A DNA stretch of 64,000 nt from Luidia sarsii (GCA_949987565.1 OX465113.1:9036899-9100898); one strand, 5' to 3'. Counted from the first letter of the stretch, positions 45,926 to 57,225 are shown. Numbers and translations: made by a program. Notes: generated from the sequence alone by a model not told the origin.

Positions 45926-46315
45926 CTAGCATTTCCCACTGAGTTTTGTGAGACCGAGGTGGGGACTGAAAATCTGCCTCTTTAGACGAGTTTTTGGTAC
46001 ATTGTGGACACCCGCAGTATGTTGAGATTCCATGGGCTAGTGGTTGGACAGGGAATGAGTGTAAACAAGCACTGTTATATTTGCATGACCATAATGTAGA
46101 AACATACAGTCATGTGCAGAAAAACATCAGGGGAACAGTCCTTTGTACATGTACATGGATATGCTATTGTTTTTGTGCTCATTTTTTCAAGCATGACTTT
46201 GACACCTGAAATGTCAGGTTTTGCAGACAGACACATGAGGTGGTCTAACAAAATGTTACAAATGCAGGGGAAACCATGCAAGAGGCCCTTTGCAAAATGT
46301 AGGCTGAGGCTATAA

Positions 46316-46812
46316 GGTAGAGCAAGAGCCAGAGCCTGAGCCAGAGCCTGAGCCAGAGCCAGAACTAGAGCCAGAGCCAGAACTAGGGCCAGAGCCTGAG
46401 CCAGAGCCTGAGCCAGAACCAGAGCCTGAGCCAGAACTAGGGCCAGAGCCTGAGCCAGAGCCAAAACCAGGGCCAGAGCCTGAGCCAGAGCCAGAACTAT
46501 GGCAAGAGCCAGAGCCAGAACTAAGGCCAGAGCCTGAGCCAGAGCCAGAACTAGGGCCAGAACCTGAGCCAGAGCCAGAACTAGGGCCAGAGCCTGAGCC
46601 AGAGCCAGAGCCAAAACTAGGGCCAGAGCCTGAGCCAGAGCCAGAACTAGGGCCAGAGCCAGAGCCAGAACTAGGACCAGAACCTGAGCCAGAGCCGGAA
46701 CTAGGGCCTGAGCCAGAGCCAGAACTAAGGCCAGAGCCAGAGCCAGAACTAAGGCCAGAGCCTGAGCCAGAGCATGGGCCTGAGCCAGAGCCAGAGCCAG
46801 AGCCAGAGCTTG
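46316..46812. repeat. Hexanucleotide satellite (GAGCCA/GAGCCT)n
   Basis: About 80 units of GAGCCA, GAGCCT, GAACTA and GGGCCA in a higher-order pattern of roughly 36-48 bp. The 277-aa Ala/Leu frame on the minus strand is an artefact. Confidence 0.96.
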
Positions 46813-47866
46813 AACCACAGTTTGGAAGAGAGTCCCACTCCGCACAGCAAGGAACACGTATCCATCCTTCACCCTAACTATACGCTGGCCCATTGAGGCT
46901 CCCCTCACGATTGTCTGTGGATGAAACCTCCATCTGTTGCGCTTTGGTCACTATGGCTTACAAACTGTGTACCGTGTGAATCATTCTTCCCGCAAATGTT
47001 GATACCAGAAATACGTACATACGGATCGGACCTGCGTGTACTGTACAGGTCTTGCATTATAATTTGTCATCACAAGTCACGAACGTCAAAATTGGCAACA
47101 TTTAATTGTACAAGGATCAGAGAAATACATTAGAAATTCAACAATAAATAATTATAAGGGTTCCCAAATCCCCACTTTTTTTTATTAGTGTTTAATCCCC
47201 TACTGAACATATGTGCAACAAAATTACCATCATTGAAGCTTGATGGCGTGATTAGTGCGCCAAGGTGGAATTTCTGCAAACATTTGTATCGGCAGTCAGC
47301 AGTTACAGCAAATTAATCATTGGTATTCAAAAACAACGAGTCTGTAGTTTGATAAATAGCTTCATTCGGGGGCAATAGCATGTATTATCACTGAGATCTA
47401 TGGGGAATATGGCCTCCCCGCCCCCCCCCTGCCATTAGATCTCTTGAAAAAAGCCCTGTCATTTTTTAGCGTTAAACCACTAAAGGTCAACATTGCATGT
47501 GCATGTATTCACCGCATTTTACATCATCACCTTCATCACTTAAGTCTTAGTGCAACATTTAATTTTCATCTAAAAAAAAAATTAATTGTTTTTTTTTTTA
47601 TCTTTTTAAGTGCACTCTCTTTATCTTAACTTTTAAAGTGTTTCTTTTTACTCCGTTATTTTTAAAATGTAATGTTGGCATGTTGCCATCAGTAATTAGT
47701 TTGGTCTGCCATGTAATTTCGTTTTTAATTGAGTCCTCAGGGTCAAAAGACTAGCCCCATTGTATTAGTGACAATGTTCTAGCCGGTTTACCTGAAAAGA
47801 CATCAATCTCAATGTTTAGGTCTTGGTGGCGTTCAACCTTTTTAGACAAAAGAAGGACCACAATTA
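46813..47866. other. Intergenic, no gene seen
   Basis: A/T-rich non-coding sequence with T and A runs (47176-47184, 47571-47600). Confidence 0.5.
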
Positions 47867-47870
47867 TTAA

Positions 47871-48231
47871 AGGCCCAATACAACATTGGTAAAGGTCAAA
47901 GGATTGCCACAGTTTGTGTGTTAACCATTAAACATCCCCAATAAGCAATCATGTGCAGGTTTTAGCTAAAATTGTGATCTGAGAAAGTAGAAAAGGGTAA
48001 ACAACCGTCACAGTTTTTGCACCATTCGATAGTGTAAGAAATAGTTGATGACTTGCGAGTATTAAACTATTTGTCGATGTTTGAGTGAAGATTTCTAGGG
48101 AAGTACAGCATCCCAGACCGTAAGATTTCAACATGAGGATTCTATCATGACCATCTACAAACTGTGTAATAATTAGAAGGAAATTTGTGGACATCGATGT
48201 TTTCCGATCTTCCCAATGTTGTATTGGGCCT
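47871..48231 (+). mobile_element. TTAA-flanked MITE, family A, copy 1
   Basis: TTAA at 47867-47870 and 48232-48235. Starts AGGCCCAATACAACATTGGT, ends CCCAATGTTGTATTGGGCCT. 361 bp, about 80-85% identical by eye to 62069-62428 in the same orientation. Non-coding. Confidence 0.92.
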
Positions 48232-48809
48232 TTAAGAGTCGACCGACTTTGCAATACTCGATGTGAATTTATATAAATAATTTATGTTTAATTGAAAAAT
48301 AAGCAGGAAGGTCCGGGCCGTTGAGTCGGCCCCCCTACAGATTATATTAAATATTTTATATAAATTTGACGAAGATTGGGCTCACGGATTGTTGACTTAC
48401 ATAAACTCTTTGAGTTCATGACCCCGCCAACCAAGTTGTCTATGAATAATGCATACGAATGCATGAATATGCATGGATTCGATCACGTGTACGAGCGTTG
48501 GAAATTCTTGGGGAATGTTGGGGAATGATCGAGTTTCAGTTGAAAAACAAAAGTATGGTTTGAGTTTTGCCAACTCAATCCTGTAAGTCTTCAGAAAACC
48601 TTTCATTATGATGTGATATCGGGTCAGCGTTGGGTGTCTTTCCGAGTTGTTTTTCCCGAATGGGAAGCCAAATTTGAGCTTCAAAATCCAAGTCATTAGT
48701 GAACATTGCCCCATACTTTGACTTGGTCTTCTCTTCTGTCAAGGCGGTGCTATCTAAGTTTACCAAAATGGTAACGATCTGAAGAGAGAAAAAAAAAACA
48801 ATTGAAAAT

Positions 48810-48900
48810 ATATCTCAAAATTTAGTGGGCCTGACGTTTCGATCCTAGCAGGACCTTTCTCAAAGGCAGAGTAAGCAGTTTGCCACATTTTTGTATATCA
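48810..48900. repeat. Foldback family D copy
   Basis: TTTAGTGGGCCTGACGTTTC, GATCCTAGCAGGACCTTTCT, CAAAGGCAGAGTAAGCAGTT, TGCCACATTTTTGTATATCA. The centre of the hairpin has been deleted. Confidence 0.85.
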
Positions 48901-48924
48901 CTTTAAATGAAAATATAGTTTTAA

Positions 48925-49175
48925 AAGTTGCATCCACTTTATGCGATCCCCGAACTGCTGTAGCCAGGTTTACAACATTTTTTTTTTACAACAATTGGTT
49001 GTTTGCATCTGAATGAAAACGGGGGTGTGATCCCTGGAGGTATACCGACAGTTAATGGTTGACTGCTTTTGACTGGCGCCCCTACCCCGGCAAAAAAATG
49101 CACTACAGTTGACTATTTGGGAAGGCCACCATCTAAGAGACTGGAGTACATGTAGATCAGGTGGAATTGTGTCCC
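48925..49175 (+). repeat. tRNA-derived SINE, copy 4
   Basis: GCATCCACTTTATGCGATCC, GGGGGTGTGATCCCTGGAGG, TTGACTGGCGCCCCTACCCC and GTTGACTATTTGGGAAGGCC. The tRNA-like part is truncated after AGATCAGGTGG. Confidence 0.65.
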
Positions 49176-49386
49176 GTCGAATTGTCTTTACCATGGAAAT
49201 GTGCATGGTTATACTGAAAATGACATTTCCACGCGACATGCCGTGCTTTTGGCTGGCAGTCCGCCGCTGTCTTCGACTTCACCTTTAGATGGAATCGTTT
49301 TGGCTGGTAACCCGATTTTTTTCTTGCTGCACTGGCCCCGAATCTCTTTATGTATTCACACCGAAAGCCACTGCGCACGGTCGAAT

Positions 49387-49690
49387 ACAGGTACCCGGTG
49401 GCGATTTTTTCCCCGTACCACATAAACGCTATGGGCCCATTATGTTTGTGCACAAACAATTTACGGGGTGGGGGGGCAAGGGAGGGGAGGGGGCTATACC
49501 AGTTGAAGTTAAAGCTAGGGATAGGCTTTCTGCACAGCCAATAAAGGCTTTCTGCACAGCGAATACAACGAGTGTGAACAATCTGAGTGACCTCAGACTC
49601 ATTCTTCATTTTACACTTTGTATGTGCACAAACATGGGCCCATAGCGTTTATGTGCTACGGAAAAAATATCGCTACCCGGTATCAATGCA
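49387..49690. mobile_element. Foldback element (TACCCGGTGGCGA / TCGCTACCCGGTA)
   Basis: The left arm CCCCGTACCACATAAACGCT, ATGGGCCCAT, GTTTGTGCACAAA is mirrored by GTGCACAAACATGGGCCCAT, AGCGTTTATGTGCTACGG. Arms of about 65 bp around a 170-bp centre with a short tandem AGGCTTTCTGCACAGC. Target duplication not resolved. Confidence 0.75.
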
Positions 49691-49694
49691 AGCT

Positions 49695-49820
49695 TCATGG
49701 ATGGTTTGCGGTGACACCACGTAAATCACCTCTTTCGAGATGGAGTGCCGTCTCAAAAAGAGCCGGTAACTCAACGTTTCTATCAGTGTGTACTCAGCCC
49801 GTCTCCGGGAGACTGCTGAA
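49695..49820. repeat. Interspersed repeat family E
   Basis: ATGGTTTGCGGTGACACCAC, GAGATGGAGTGCCGTCTCAA, AAGAGCCGGTAACTCAACGT, GTGTACTCAGCCCGTCTCCG. Confidence 0.8.
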
Positions 49821-49984
49821 GTCCCAACTATCGTCGGTACTTAAACTACTGTGTTGTTGAGAGCTCTGGGCCGAGTATGGAGACCAGGAATGAAATAGGT
49901 TTCGTTTCCACAATTCTAGACTGGCGACACATTGCGTTGTAGCATTTGGCTCTGCATCTATTTAACAGTAATGCAATAGTCTAA

Positions 49985-50388
49985 AGGCCCCCGCACACGA
50001 GAGCTATCTGCTGAGCAAAAATTCTCTCGAGGTCGTTAGCTCAGCACGTAGCTCTCGTGTGCGCTGAACTTTTGGTGAGATTTCTGCCTCAAGAGGCCGT
50101 GAGACCAATATCTATCCTGTTTTATTTGTTTCGCCTCTCGTGGATGTAAACTCATCGTGTGCGGCGACTTGAGCTACGTGCCGAGCAAAAAAAAACCATA
50201 GCAACTGGCCAATGAAAGCGCACGCCCTATTCACGTGGTTGCCAAAATCAAACAGGATAGATATTGGTCTCACGGCCTCTTGAGGCAGAAATCTCACCAA
50301 AAGTTCAGCGCACACGGTGAGCTACGTGCTGAGCTAACGGCTACGAGAGAACTTTTGCTCAGCAGATAGCTCCCGTGTGCGGCGGCCT
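49985..50388. mobile_element. Harbinger-like foldback MITE with TAA target duplication
   Basis: TAA at 49982-49984 and 50389-50391. Ends AGGCCCCCGCACACG and, inverted, AGGCCGCCGCACACG. The inverted arms extend over about 150 bp (GCTCAGCACGTAGCTC, CTCAAGAGGCCGTGAGACCA, ATATCTATCCTG), making most of the 404 bp a hairpin. Confidence 0.85.
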
Positions 50389-50434
50389 TAATAACATCAA
50401 GCGATTGCGTTCGACTTGGAAGGTTTACAATAAT

Positions 50435-50500
50435 TATGGAAGGTTTGCGGTGACACAATGTAAGTCATCGCTTTATATACCGAGGAGTATGGCTCTGAGC
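50435..50500. repeat. Interspersed repeat family E, fragment
   Basis: GGAAGGTTTGCGGTGACACA followed by a decayed GAGTATGGCTCTGAGCCG. Confidence 0.6.
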
Positions 50501-50939
50501 CGCTCACTCTCAAAATGATTGGCCGCAATTGTTTTTTTGTTTCCCGCCAATAGTCTGGGAAAGGTCTCTCCCCTTTTCTGAGGGGTAATGGCCAAGGGAA
50601 TGCCAGAAAGAAACTGATCTACCTGTTGGTTTCAATCCAAATCGGTCGCCGCAGGGAAACCTACAATACGTTCGACTGCCTTGGCATCCAAAGCCGTAGA
50701 GGGCTGTCAGGGGGGCAGTATTATTGTGTGTGGTAGAGACATACCAGATCATGTTCGTGTAATTGATCAAATCATTCAATACGCCGTTTGGGGGAGTACA
50801 TTTCACAAACCCCCGCTCGACCACCTCACCCGATGGTGAAATAATGATGTCGTGGTTTCAAAGAATTGCAAGCAACTTGTTCCCGACTTTGTAAAGAAAA
50901 AAAAAAGGTGTTTTGCCCTTTGTTGGTTTGAGCTCTCTC

Positions 50940-51240
50940 TCCTCTGTCTGTCTGTTTGTTGGTATGTCTGTATGTCTGTCTATCTGTCAGGTATGTATAT
51001 CTGTCTGTCTGTCTGCCTGCCTGCCTTCCTCTGTGCGTTTATCTTTTATTCCTTCCTTATTTCTGTCTGTCTGTCTATCTACCTTTCTGTCTGTAAGTTC
51101 CTTCACCGTTCCTTCCATTTATGACTACAGAATGTGTCTGCCTGTATGCCTCTGAGCATGCCTGTCTCTCTGTCTCTCTGCCTGTCTGTCTGCCTGTCTG
51201 TCAGTCAGTCTGTCTGCCTGCCTGTCTGTCTGTCTTTCTA
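50940..51240. repeat. (CTGT)n-type imperfect microsatellite
   Basis: CTGTCTGTCTGT and CTGCCTGCC units in two blocks (50945-51090 and 51150-51240). Confidence 0.93.
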
Positions 51241-52960
51241 TCGTCCCCCAAAATCACATGACATTCGTCACTTTTGCCTGGCATGAGTATACAGGGAATT
51301 ATATGAAAAAAGGGTAAAAATAATGATAATAAAGAGTAAAACAGAAAAAACAATGAATGCTCTTCCCTTCCTGTGATGTTTGAATTTTTTCGTTTCCAAA
51401 GGTGGACGAGATAAACGCCAGATCCTCACCTTTTTCAATTCAGTGTCTTAATTTCTCTGTTTCAGTAAATTTGCATCAGACTACTTTCTGGATTGTAAAC
51501 AAATATTTACCAAACTTACCAATAAACAAAATGGAATGGTATGCGTTCCTTGCACCAGGTTTACCCTGATTTTTTTCCTGAAAGGTGCAAACATTTGGTA
51601 CACATTCGGGGTTGTTTTGTCTAAAAACAGAAAATAAGTCGTTCGTTCTTTCCATGCATACGAGACGAATTAAATATGAATGGCCGTTTCAGATTTTGTG
51701 ATTTGTCGGAACCCGTGGCGTGCAGCGCCTGCTGACTAATTTGCACACAGCACGTGGCGCGATACCTGAGGAGAAATTGGGGCTCGAGGTCGCTGTATGG
51801 TTCGCTGTGACCGCACCACATGCTGCCAAAAAAAATTCAGATCTGTGAATTCGGCGAATACAGAGAGCAACTGCACGTAGGCTTACTGGTAAATCAATTG
51901 GACAGATAAACCATCGATGCATAAAACTTTCTCACAGTCATTCTGGTGAAGACCTCCCCCCCCCCCCAAAAAAAAAACGGTTTCAAATAATAAAAAAACA
52001 CGTGTCCATGACACGGTTCGTTCTCTGACTTCTAGCCGTCCCACCTGTTGCACAAGATGGAGGCCGGATGATTTTTTTTTTAAAGTTCATCCCCACAGCT
52101 GCAGCTGTGACAGTGATTTCCTAAATGACGTCACTACAATGACGTCACGGCTCGTGACGCAGTCATCCATAGCGACTGTGGTTTTTTTTAAACAATGTAA
52201 AGACCGGATTGGCAAAAATAGGCTGATTTTGTATTTTTGTTGAGGGAGCGAAGACAGACAAGCCTCCGACGTGTGGCGCTGTATACCAACAGCTCGTCGC
52301 GTTCATCGACAGCGAAAACTGTAGCAGATTTTATCTCTCCCGTTCCAAATGTTTCTAAACAAATATTTTGACCAATAATTATTGACGTAGCGCAGCTGCA
52401 GGATTCTGTAGGGCAAAAACAACCACAGACCCCATCCTAACTAAAACAAAAACACCCCCACAGACTAAGTGTTGTGATAACGATTTTGCCACGTTTGTAA
52501 TGGGCTGGGATGACGTTGTAATGGGCTCGTCGTATGGTGGCCGTGACGAAGGGACCAGTGTTGATGAATAGCCTATAAATGTCCTTTCGGGGCAGCCATA
52601 CTCATGGGACGTGTACTCGGCTGGTCTCGGGGTTCGTTGCCGCAAGATGGCCGCCTCGATCGGGCGTCACTCCGAGCCTCCACCGTCAGTCGCGGCACGT
52701 CGTCAGTGGTGCACCGGCCTGCGTGGTAAACCACGCGTGTGATTGCGACGTTATTTTGAGAAGGGCGCCCTCTGCGAGAAATCCAGCTTTATAGCCTTCA
52801 TCAGTTGGCGTCGTACTTGTACAGGTACGTGCATAGCTCTGTACATGTACGTCACTTCTCGTTCATTGGTATCGTTTTACAACTACTGACCCCAGGACAC
52901 TTCTGAAAAAAAGTGTGATAGGTATAATTGCGTTCAAGGAAGTCCTAGTGCTCCTTCCTC
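51241..52960. other. Intergenic, no gene seen
   Basis: Non-coding. CRE-like TGACGTCA-containing segment at 52129-52150 (GACGTCACTACAATGACGTC). Short ACATGT at 52840. Confidence 0.45.
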
Positions 52961-52965
52961 GATAA

Positions 52966-53460
52966 CTTGGAAGAAGCGGGACGGCCCAAACCTAGACACA
53001 CCACAACAGCTCCAGTCATACTTTGAGGCCTGGGCCGCCCATCTATACCCAGGTAGCAATCTATACAAAGATTGGGTACGACTGAACATACTGCAGTCCG
53101 GGGCATGGGCGCTATGCAGCAACCGTGAAGAAATGGGAGGGAATCGCGGGCTCTGACCTCTGTCCGTGTGGACAAATACAAACCCACGAGCACGCCATTA
53201 AAACGAGTGCCCTGTGATGAGACCCCCATATGGCCACTCACAGAGGTAGATAAACCAGAACTGGTCACCTACCTCGGTAGCTGCCCGAATTTGACCGCTG
53301 TGGTTGACATACGAGAGAAGAAGCTGATAATTATCAAACGGAACCAGTGTGAAATGATGAGGACATTATTGTTTCAAAATGGCTTCCGAATACTTAGAAA
53401 AATTGCTCTCCGAGTCCACTCCAGCCCACTCCCGATGGCAAATTGATAACCACATTTTGC
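52966..53460 (+). pseudogene. LINE (non-LTR retrotransposon) reverse-transcriptase C-terminal remnant
   Basis: From 52968 the frame reads WKKRDGPNLDTPQQLQSYFE, then AWAAHLYPGSNLYKDW and VRLNILQSG. After a one-base frameshift near 53103 it continues HGRYAATVKKWEGIAGSDLC, PCGQIQTHEHAIKTSAL and stops. The LN-x-LxSG-xGRY...W-x(n)-CxCGxxQTxEH pattern is the conserved C-terminal zinc-knuckle-like tail after the RT domain in Jockey/CR1/RTE-type LINEs. The RT catalytic domain is absent and the frame is broken, so it is a dead 5'-truncated copy. Confidence 0.65.
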
Positions 53461-53564
53461 TCTCGAATACAGATCTGATGCAGTTGGCAGACAGCACAGT
53501 GGGACTGTTTAGAGTGCCGTCAGAATGTAGCCAGATTGTTTAGGCTACACTCCGAGTAAACAGT

Positions 53565-53735
53565 TTACAAAAATCTTAAAATCCAGTGGGCCTGACGTTT
53601 CGATCCTAGCAGGACCTTTCTCAAAGGCAGAGAAAGGTCCTGCTAGGATCGAAACGTCAGGCCCACTAAATTTTAAGAGTTACATTTTGGTAATTTTAGT
53701 CAGTAAGCAGTTTGCAACATTTTTGTATATCACCT
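53565..53735. mobile_element. Foldback family D, complete hairpin
   Basis: Left arm GTGGGCCTGACGTTTCGATC, CTAGCAGGACCTTTCTCAAA, GGCAG; right arm AGAAAGGTCCTGCTAGGATC, GAAACGTCAGGCCCACTAAA, TTACATTTTGGTAATTTTAG, GTAAGCAGTTTGCAACATTT. The most intact copy of about twelve in the window; the central 2 x 38 bp are essentially perfect. Confidence 0.9.
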
Positions 53736-53864
53736 TAATTTACAAAAATACAATGTGTGTGTCAACACATAGGGTCCGAGCTACTGATACTAAGCTTGGC
53801 CCTTTTCCAAACCCGGCTTAGGCAGAAGCTCCGGATTTGTCTTCATTTCTTTCGTCAATTTTAA

Positions 53865-54230
53865 AGCCCCCTACACATTAACATTGGTAAGATCGAAAAA
53901 CAGAAATGTTCACAGATTTACATGAAACGTATACAGTTTGAAGATGGTTACAGTAGAAACCTCTCACTGAAATATTTCTGCCTAAAATGTTGTATTTTGG
54001 GATAAGTTGAAATAGTTTACATCTCACTGAGATCTAAACTATTTTTCGGAACAGTACGGCGTTGAATGCTGCATTTTAGCGAAACAAATGAAGCGGTTTT
54101 TACGATTTTTCTCGAGACTCTGTTGGCGAATTGAGCTGAAATTTCCAAAGGTGTGCTATTTCATGCATATGTTGGATCAGACAACGTATGTGTGCTATTC
54201 TTTGACCTCGACCAATGTTGTGTAGGGGCT
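53865..54230 (+). mobile_element. TTAA-flanked MITE, family B, copy 2
   Basis: TTAA at 53861-53864 and 54231-54234. AGCCCCCTACACATTAACAT start, ACCAATGTTGTGTAGGGGCT end; 366 bp. Confidence 0.92.
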
Positions 54231-54594
54231 TTAAAGTGCAAGGGATGAAAATGCAAGGCGTTGAGCTTTGTTTTGAATGTTTAATACATCACGTTCTGAA
54301 AAAGAGTCAAGAGCTTCAACTTCAACCAAGAACTCCGACCTGTGTTTTTAGCTTTTGGATGGCAGAGACGAATCCGGAGCTGGAGACTAAGCCGGGTTTT
54401 GAAAAAGGACACTTAACAGGTCTCTGCGTGAAGGGTTAAACCCGTGTGCGTTGGTGGAGAGCCGGTAAGATGTCAGAGAGTGCCTGTCGTCAGCAGTCTG
54501 GCAAGCCGCATTCAGTCCCGGAAGAGATATAGTACACAAAGTTCCACCGCAAAAAAATTACACCAATGATCTGTTTTCCTCTTCCTCTTTTTAA

Positions 54595-54942
54595 AGGTCG
54601 GGTACACAAAATTGTTTTTTGTTCTGGGGGAAGGTCAAATAATCGCTCATTAGTATTGTCAAACTAAACGTATACATGAATAACACACCTGCGTTGGTTT
54701 CGGCTCAATCCGTCAACCATAGAGGGCGGTGTTGATAAAAAGGAACTCTATGATCCAACGTACGTTTCGCGGTCAATGAAAATTCAACAAGTTTCCTCTT
54801 ATCTCGAGAACGGGCATATTTTCAGGCAGTGAAATTTCACGAAAAATGTTAAACACCAATACAAAATGTCCTGATGAGTAAGTAATTATTCACATTCGGT
54901 CTGTCCGGAAATTGGGCACTTTGCAAATGTCGCACCTTCCCC
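54595..54942. mobile_element. Probable TTAA-flanked MITE (third family)
   Basis: TTAA at 54591-54594 and 54943-54946. Weakly inverted ends (AGGTCGGGTAC / GGGGAAGGTGCG). An internal TTGGTTTCGGCTCAATCCGT echoes GAGCTGAAATTTC blocks of family B. 348 bp. Confidence 0.45.
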
Positions 54943-54949
54943 TTAAAAT

Positions 54950-56948
54950 GGCCGTCTGCCAAAGTCATCCCAGCGGATAGTTCAGCGGATAGAATGGCGG
55001 TAACTGAAGACGAGTTCTTGGCGACGCTGCAATTAAACTAAAACTAGGACGCTTCCTGTTTGACCTCGAATGCATTTTCTCCCCGTTTATTCCATTCCAA
55101 TACAACAGAAAGCGAGACGTCCAGTGTATGTGCACGTGGGGAAAGCTAACACTGCGACAACCCGCCGTAATGGATACGCGTATTACTGACTAATGGCGTT
55201 CACAGTCGAACTAATTGCTCTACAATGAAAGGTGTTAACCGGATATTGTCCGGTCTACATCATACAATACAGACTGATATCAGGTGGGGACGGGTTTCAT
55301 TTACATTAATTCCTTACCTTTGCCATGCAGCCTGTTCATAGCTTAAGCATCTATATAGGCGTTTGAAATTCCCGCTATGAAAGACTACAACGCGGTATAC
55401 TTCACGTCCTTTATGGCGTAATGAACAGCGCCCTCATTCGCCTAGAGAAGGAACATTACTACGGAGGCCTCGGCAAGGATTAGTGATTGAAATCTACAAA
55501 TATCGACATAAAACACCGAACACAAATAAACACGCCATGTTTATAGAAATGCATCTATAATCCCACGTGGTTTTTTTGGTAAACTAATCTATAATTTCGG
55601 CACGTGCTTGAGTCTTTTTCCTTGTGCGATTCACCCTTTTGCGCCCTAAACTGTTGCTATGTATACCGCCCTCCTGCGGCCACTTTATGAGAACAGGTTC
55701 CGATTCAAGCGAGTCAGTGGACCCGGTACCCATGCAAAGAAGCCTGTAAAATCAAAGCGGGGAATTGCACCAGTCGAATTTCTGTACTAACTTTGCGAAT
55801 CGTGGTGGCGACAAGCATACACAAAACGGGCACAGAGGCACCCCGTCTGCCATACAGAAACTACAGCCCCCTTGATGTAGGCCTATGGTTCAGGAAGCTG
55901 ATCCCGCCATTTTGTAGATTTCGCGAATCCTTGGGAATTAGAGTTTACGTTTTACGAAATACCTAGCCTCGGGCTTTGGCTTCCGTAACATTTCTCTTGA
56001 CCGTCACAATGTCACAGGTATCTATAGCAAAAAAGCGTTTGGCCCCAGTTTCTTGGTGAATATTTTGTACTTGTCAAGCCAACAAACCTTCGCCGACAAA
56101 CCGCAACCTGTGTTCTCAGGTTCTGTCAGACGGAGACGAAGTCTGAGCCTGGCCGAGTCTCGGATCCATGGATTCGTGAATGGCCTAAACAGGGATTCTC
56201 GTGGGAATCTATGTAGGGCGCCACCACGGCGCTGTGGCACAAACCACGCAAGTCGGGTCACATGAATACAACCAGTCTGGATGTTCCTCAAATTATTTGT
56301 CCAAAAAATACTGTGTTCGGTGTTTAATTTTACCTCCGTCTGGCGAGTTAAGCTGATGAGGCTTCTTCCGAATCTATAGCATTGCTGACGGTGGCACCAT
56401 CATGACAATGCCTCTTTTGTGAAAGAACTTGGTTCATAAAAGAACCGACAAGTCTCTCTGTTAGTTTTAGAATCAATCAAATTCATCAAAGATTTTTTTC
56501 TACACTAGATACTAGTGCAGCACGAACATATCTTTTTGACTTGCTACTTTCAACGCAAAATAGACCAGGGTTCGTCCATGGCAATTATGAGTTTATGACA
56601 AATGTCTAAGAATTTGTTCGATTATTTTAGTCCGTATAGATTTTGTTTCCAATAACGCGTAAGAGTTATCATGGCCCTCCACAAACTGTAAATGTAATTT
56701 AGAAGGAAATCTGTGGACACGATCTTCTTGCAGTATCTTGTTCACACAGAAAACGAGCCCTAGGATAAAATGACTCCGAAACACAACGTACACTGGCCGA
56801 TTATAAACAATCATCGTGCCTTTATTATTCATCAGTGGCTTTTGTTTGTCCTCTAATGGCCGTTGCTAAGCGACGGCTTGGTTGGTATCCCTGGATATAA
56901 AGACACCGCGCGGGGAGGGGAGAGGGGTACCAATGTTTGCAGGAGTGA
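54950..56948. other. Intergenic, no gene seen
   Basis: Unique-looking, no satellites. A decayed fragment of MITE family A lies at about 56640-56735 (GAGTTATCATGGCCCTCCAC, AATTTAGAAGGAAATCTGTG). Confidence 0.45.
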
Positions 56949-57225
56949 TTAGTACGGACGGTTACCAGTGGTCACTGGTGCGCTTTGAGCCCGTGGGGGT
57001 CGGTAAAGTAGTGGGGTTTGTTGAGTTAGCACGGAGTCAGGGGGAGGGGGGCTTCCAGTTTCTGAAGATGTCCCAACGGTCTCTCCCAGATCGATATCGC
57101 TGTAATCACTGCCCGTGTTTGCACGGCGGGACCACGGGTTGTGCTGACTCACATATTGATATCGAGAGAAGAGATTGTCACCTCCATCACGTCCCCCATC
57201 GCCAGCCTCTCAAACAGCTATCTGG
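56949..57225 (-). other. Possible minus-strand exon, unrecognised
   Basis: An open minus-strand frame from about 57225 to a TAA at 56949. It reads FSRYQYVSQHNPWSRRANTG, SDYSDIDLGETVGTSSETGS, PPPPDSVLTQQTPLLYRPP and on to NRPY. It lacks a good ATG (only GTG at 57152), so it would have to be an internal or last exon. Composition (Ser/Thr/Asp/Pro, no homopolymer) looks protein-like and the DNA is not a satellite, but I recognise no family. Confidence 0.2.

Noticed and set aside
46075..46908. 277-aa Ala/Leu minus-strand frame
   Set aside because: Translation of the GAGCCA satellite with unique sequence at both ends; no family similarity in the unique parts.
52129..52150. Tandem CRE-like TGACGTCA sites as a promoter
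   Set aside because: Two GACGTCA motifs are present, but no gene start or open frame lies nearby to give them a target.
54215..54439. 74-aa frame (MLCRGFKVQG...) after the family B MITE
   Set aside because: Starts inside the MITE end, short, and I recognise no domain.
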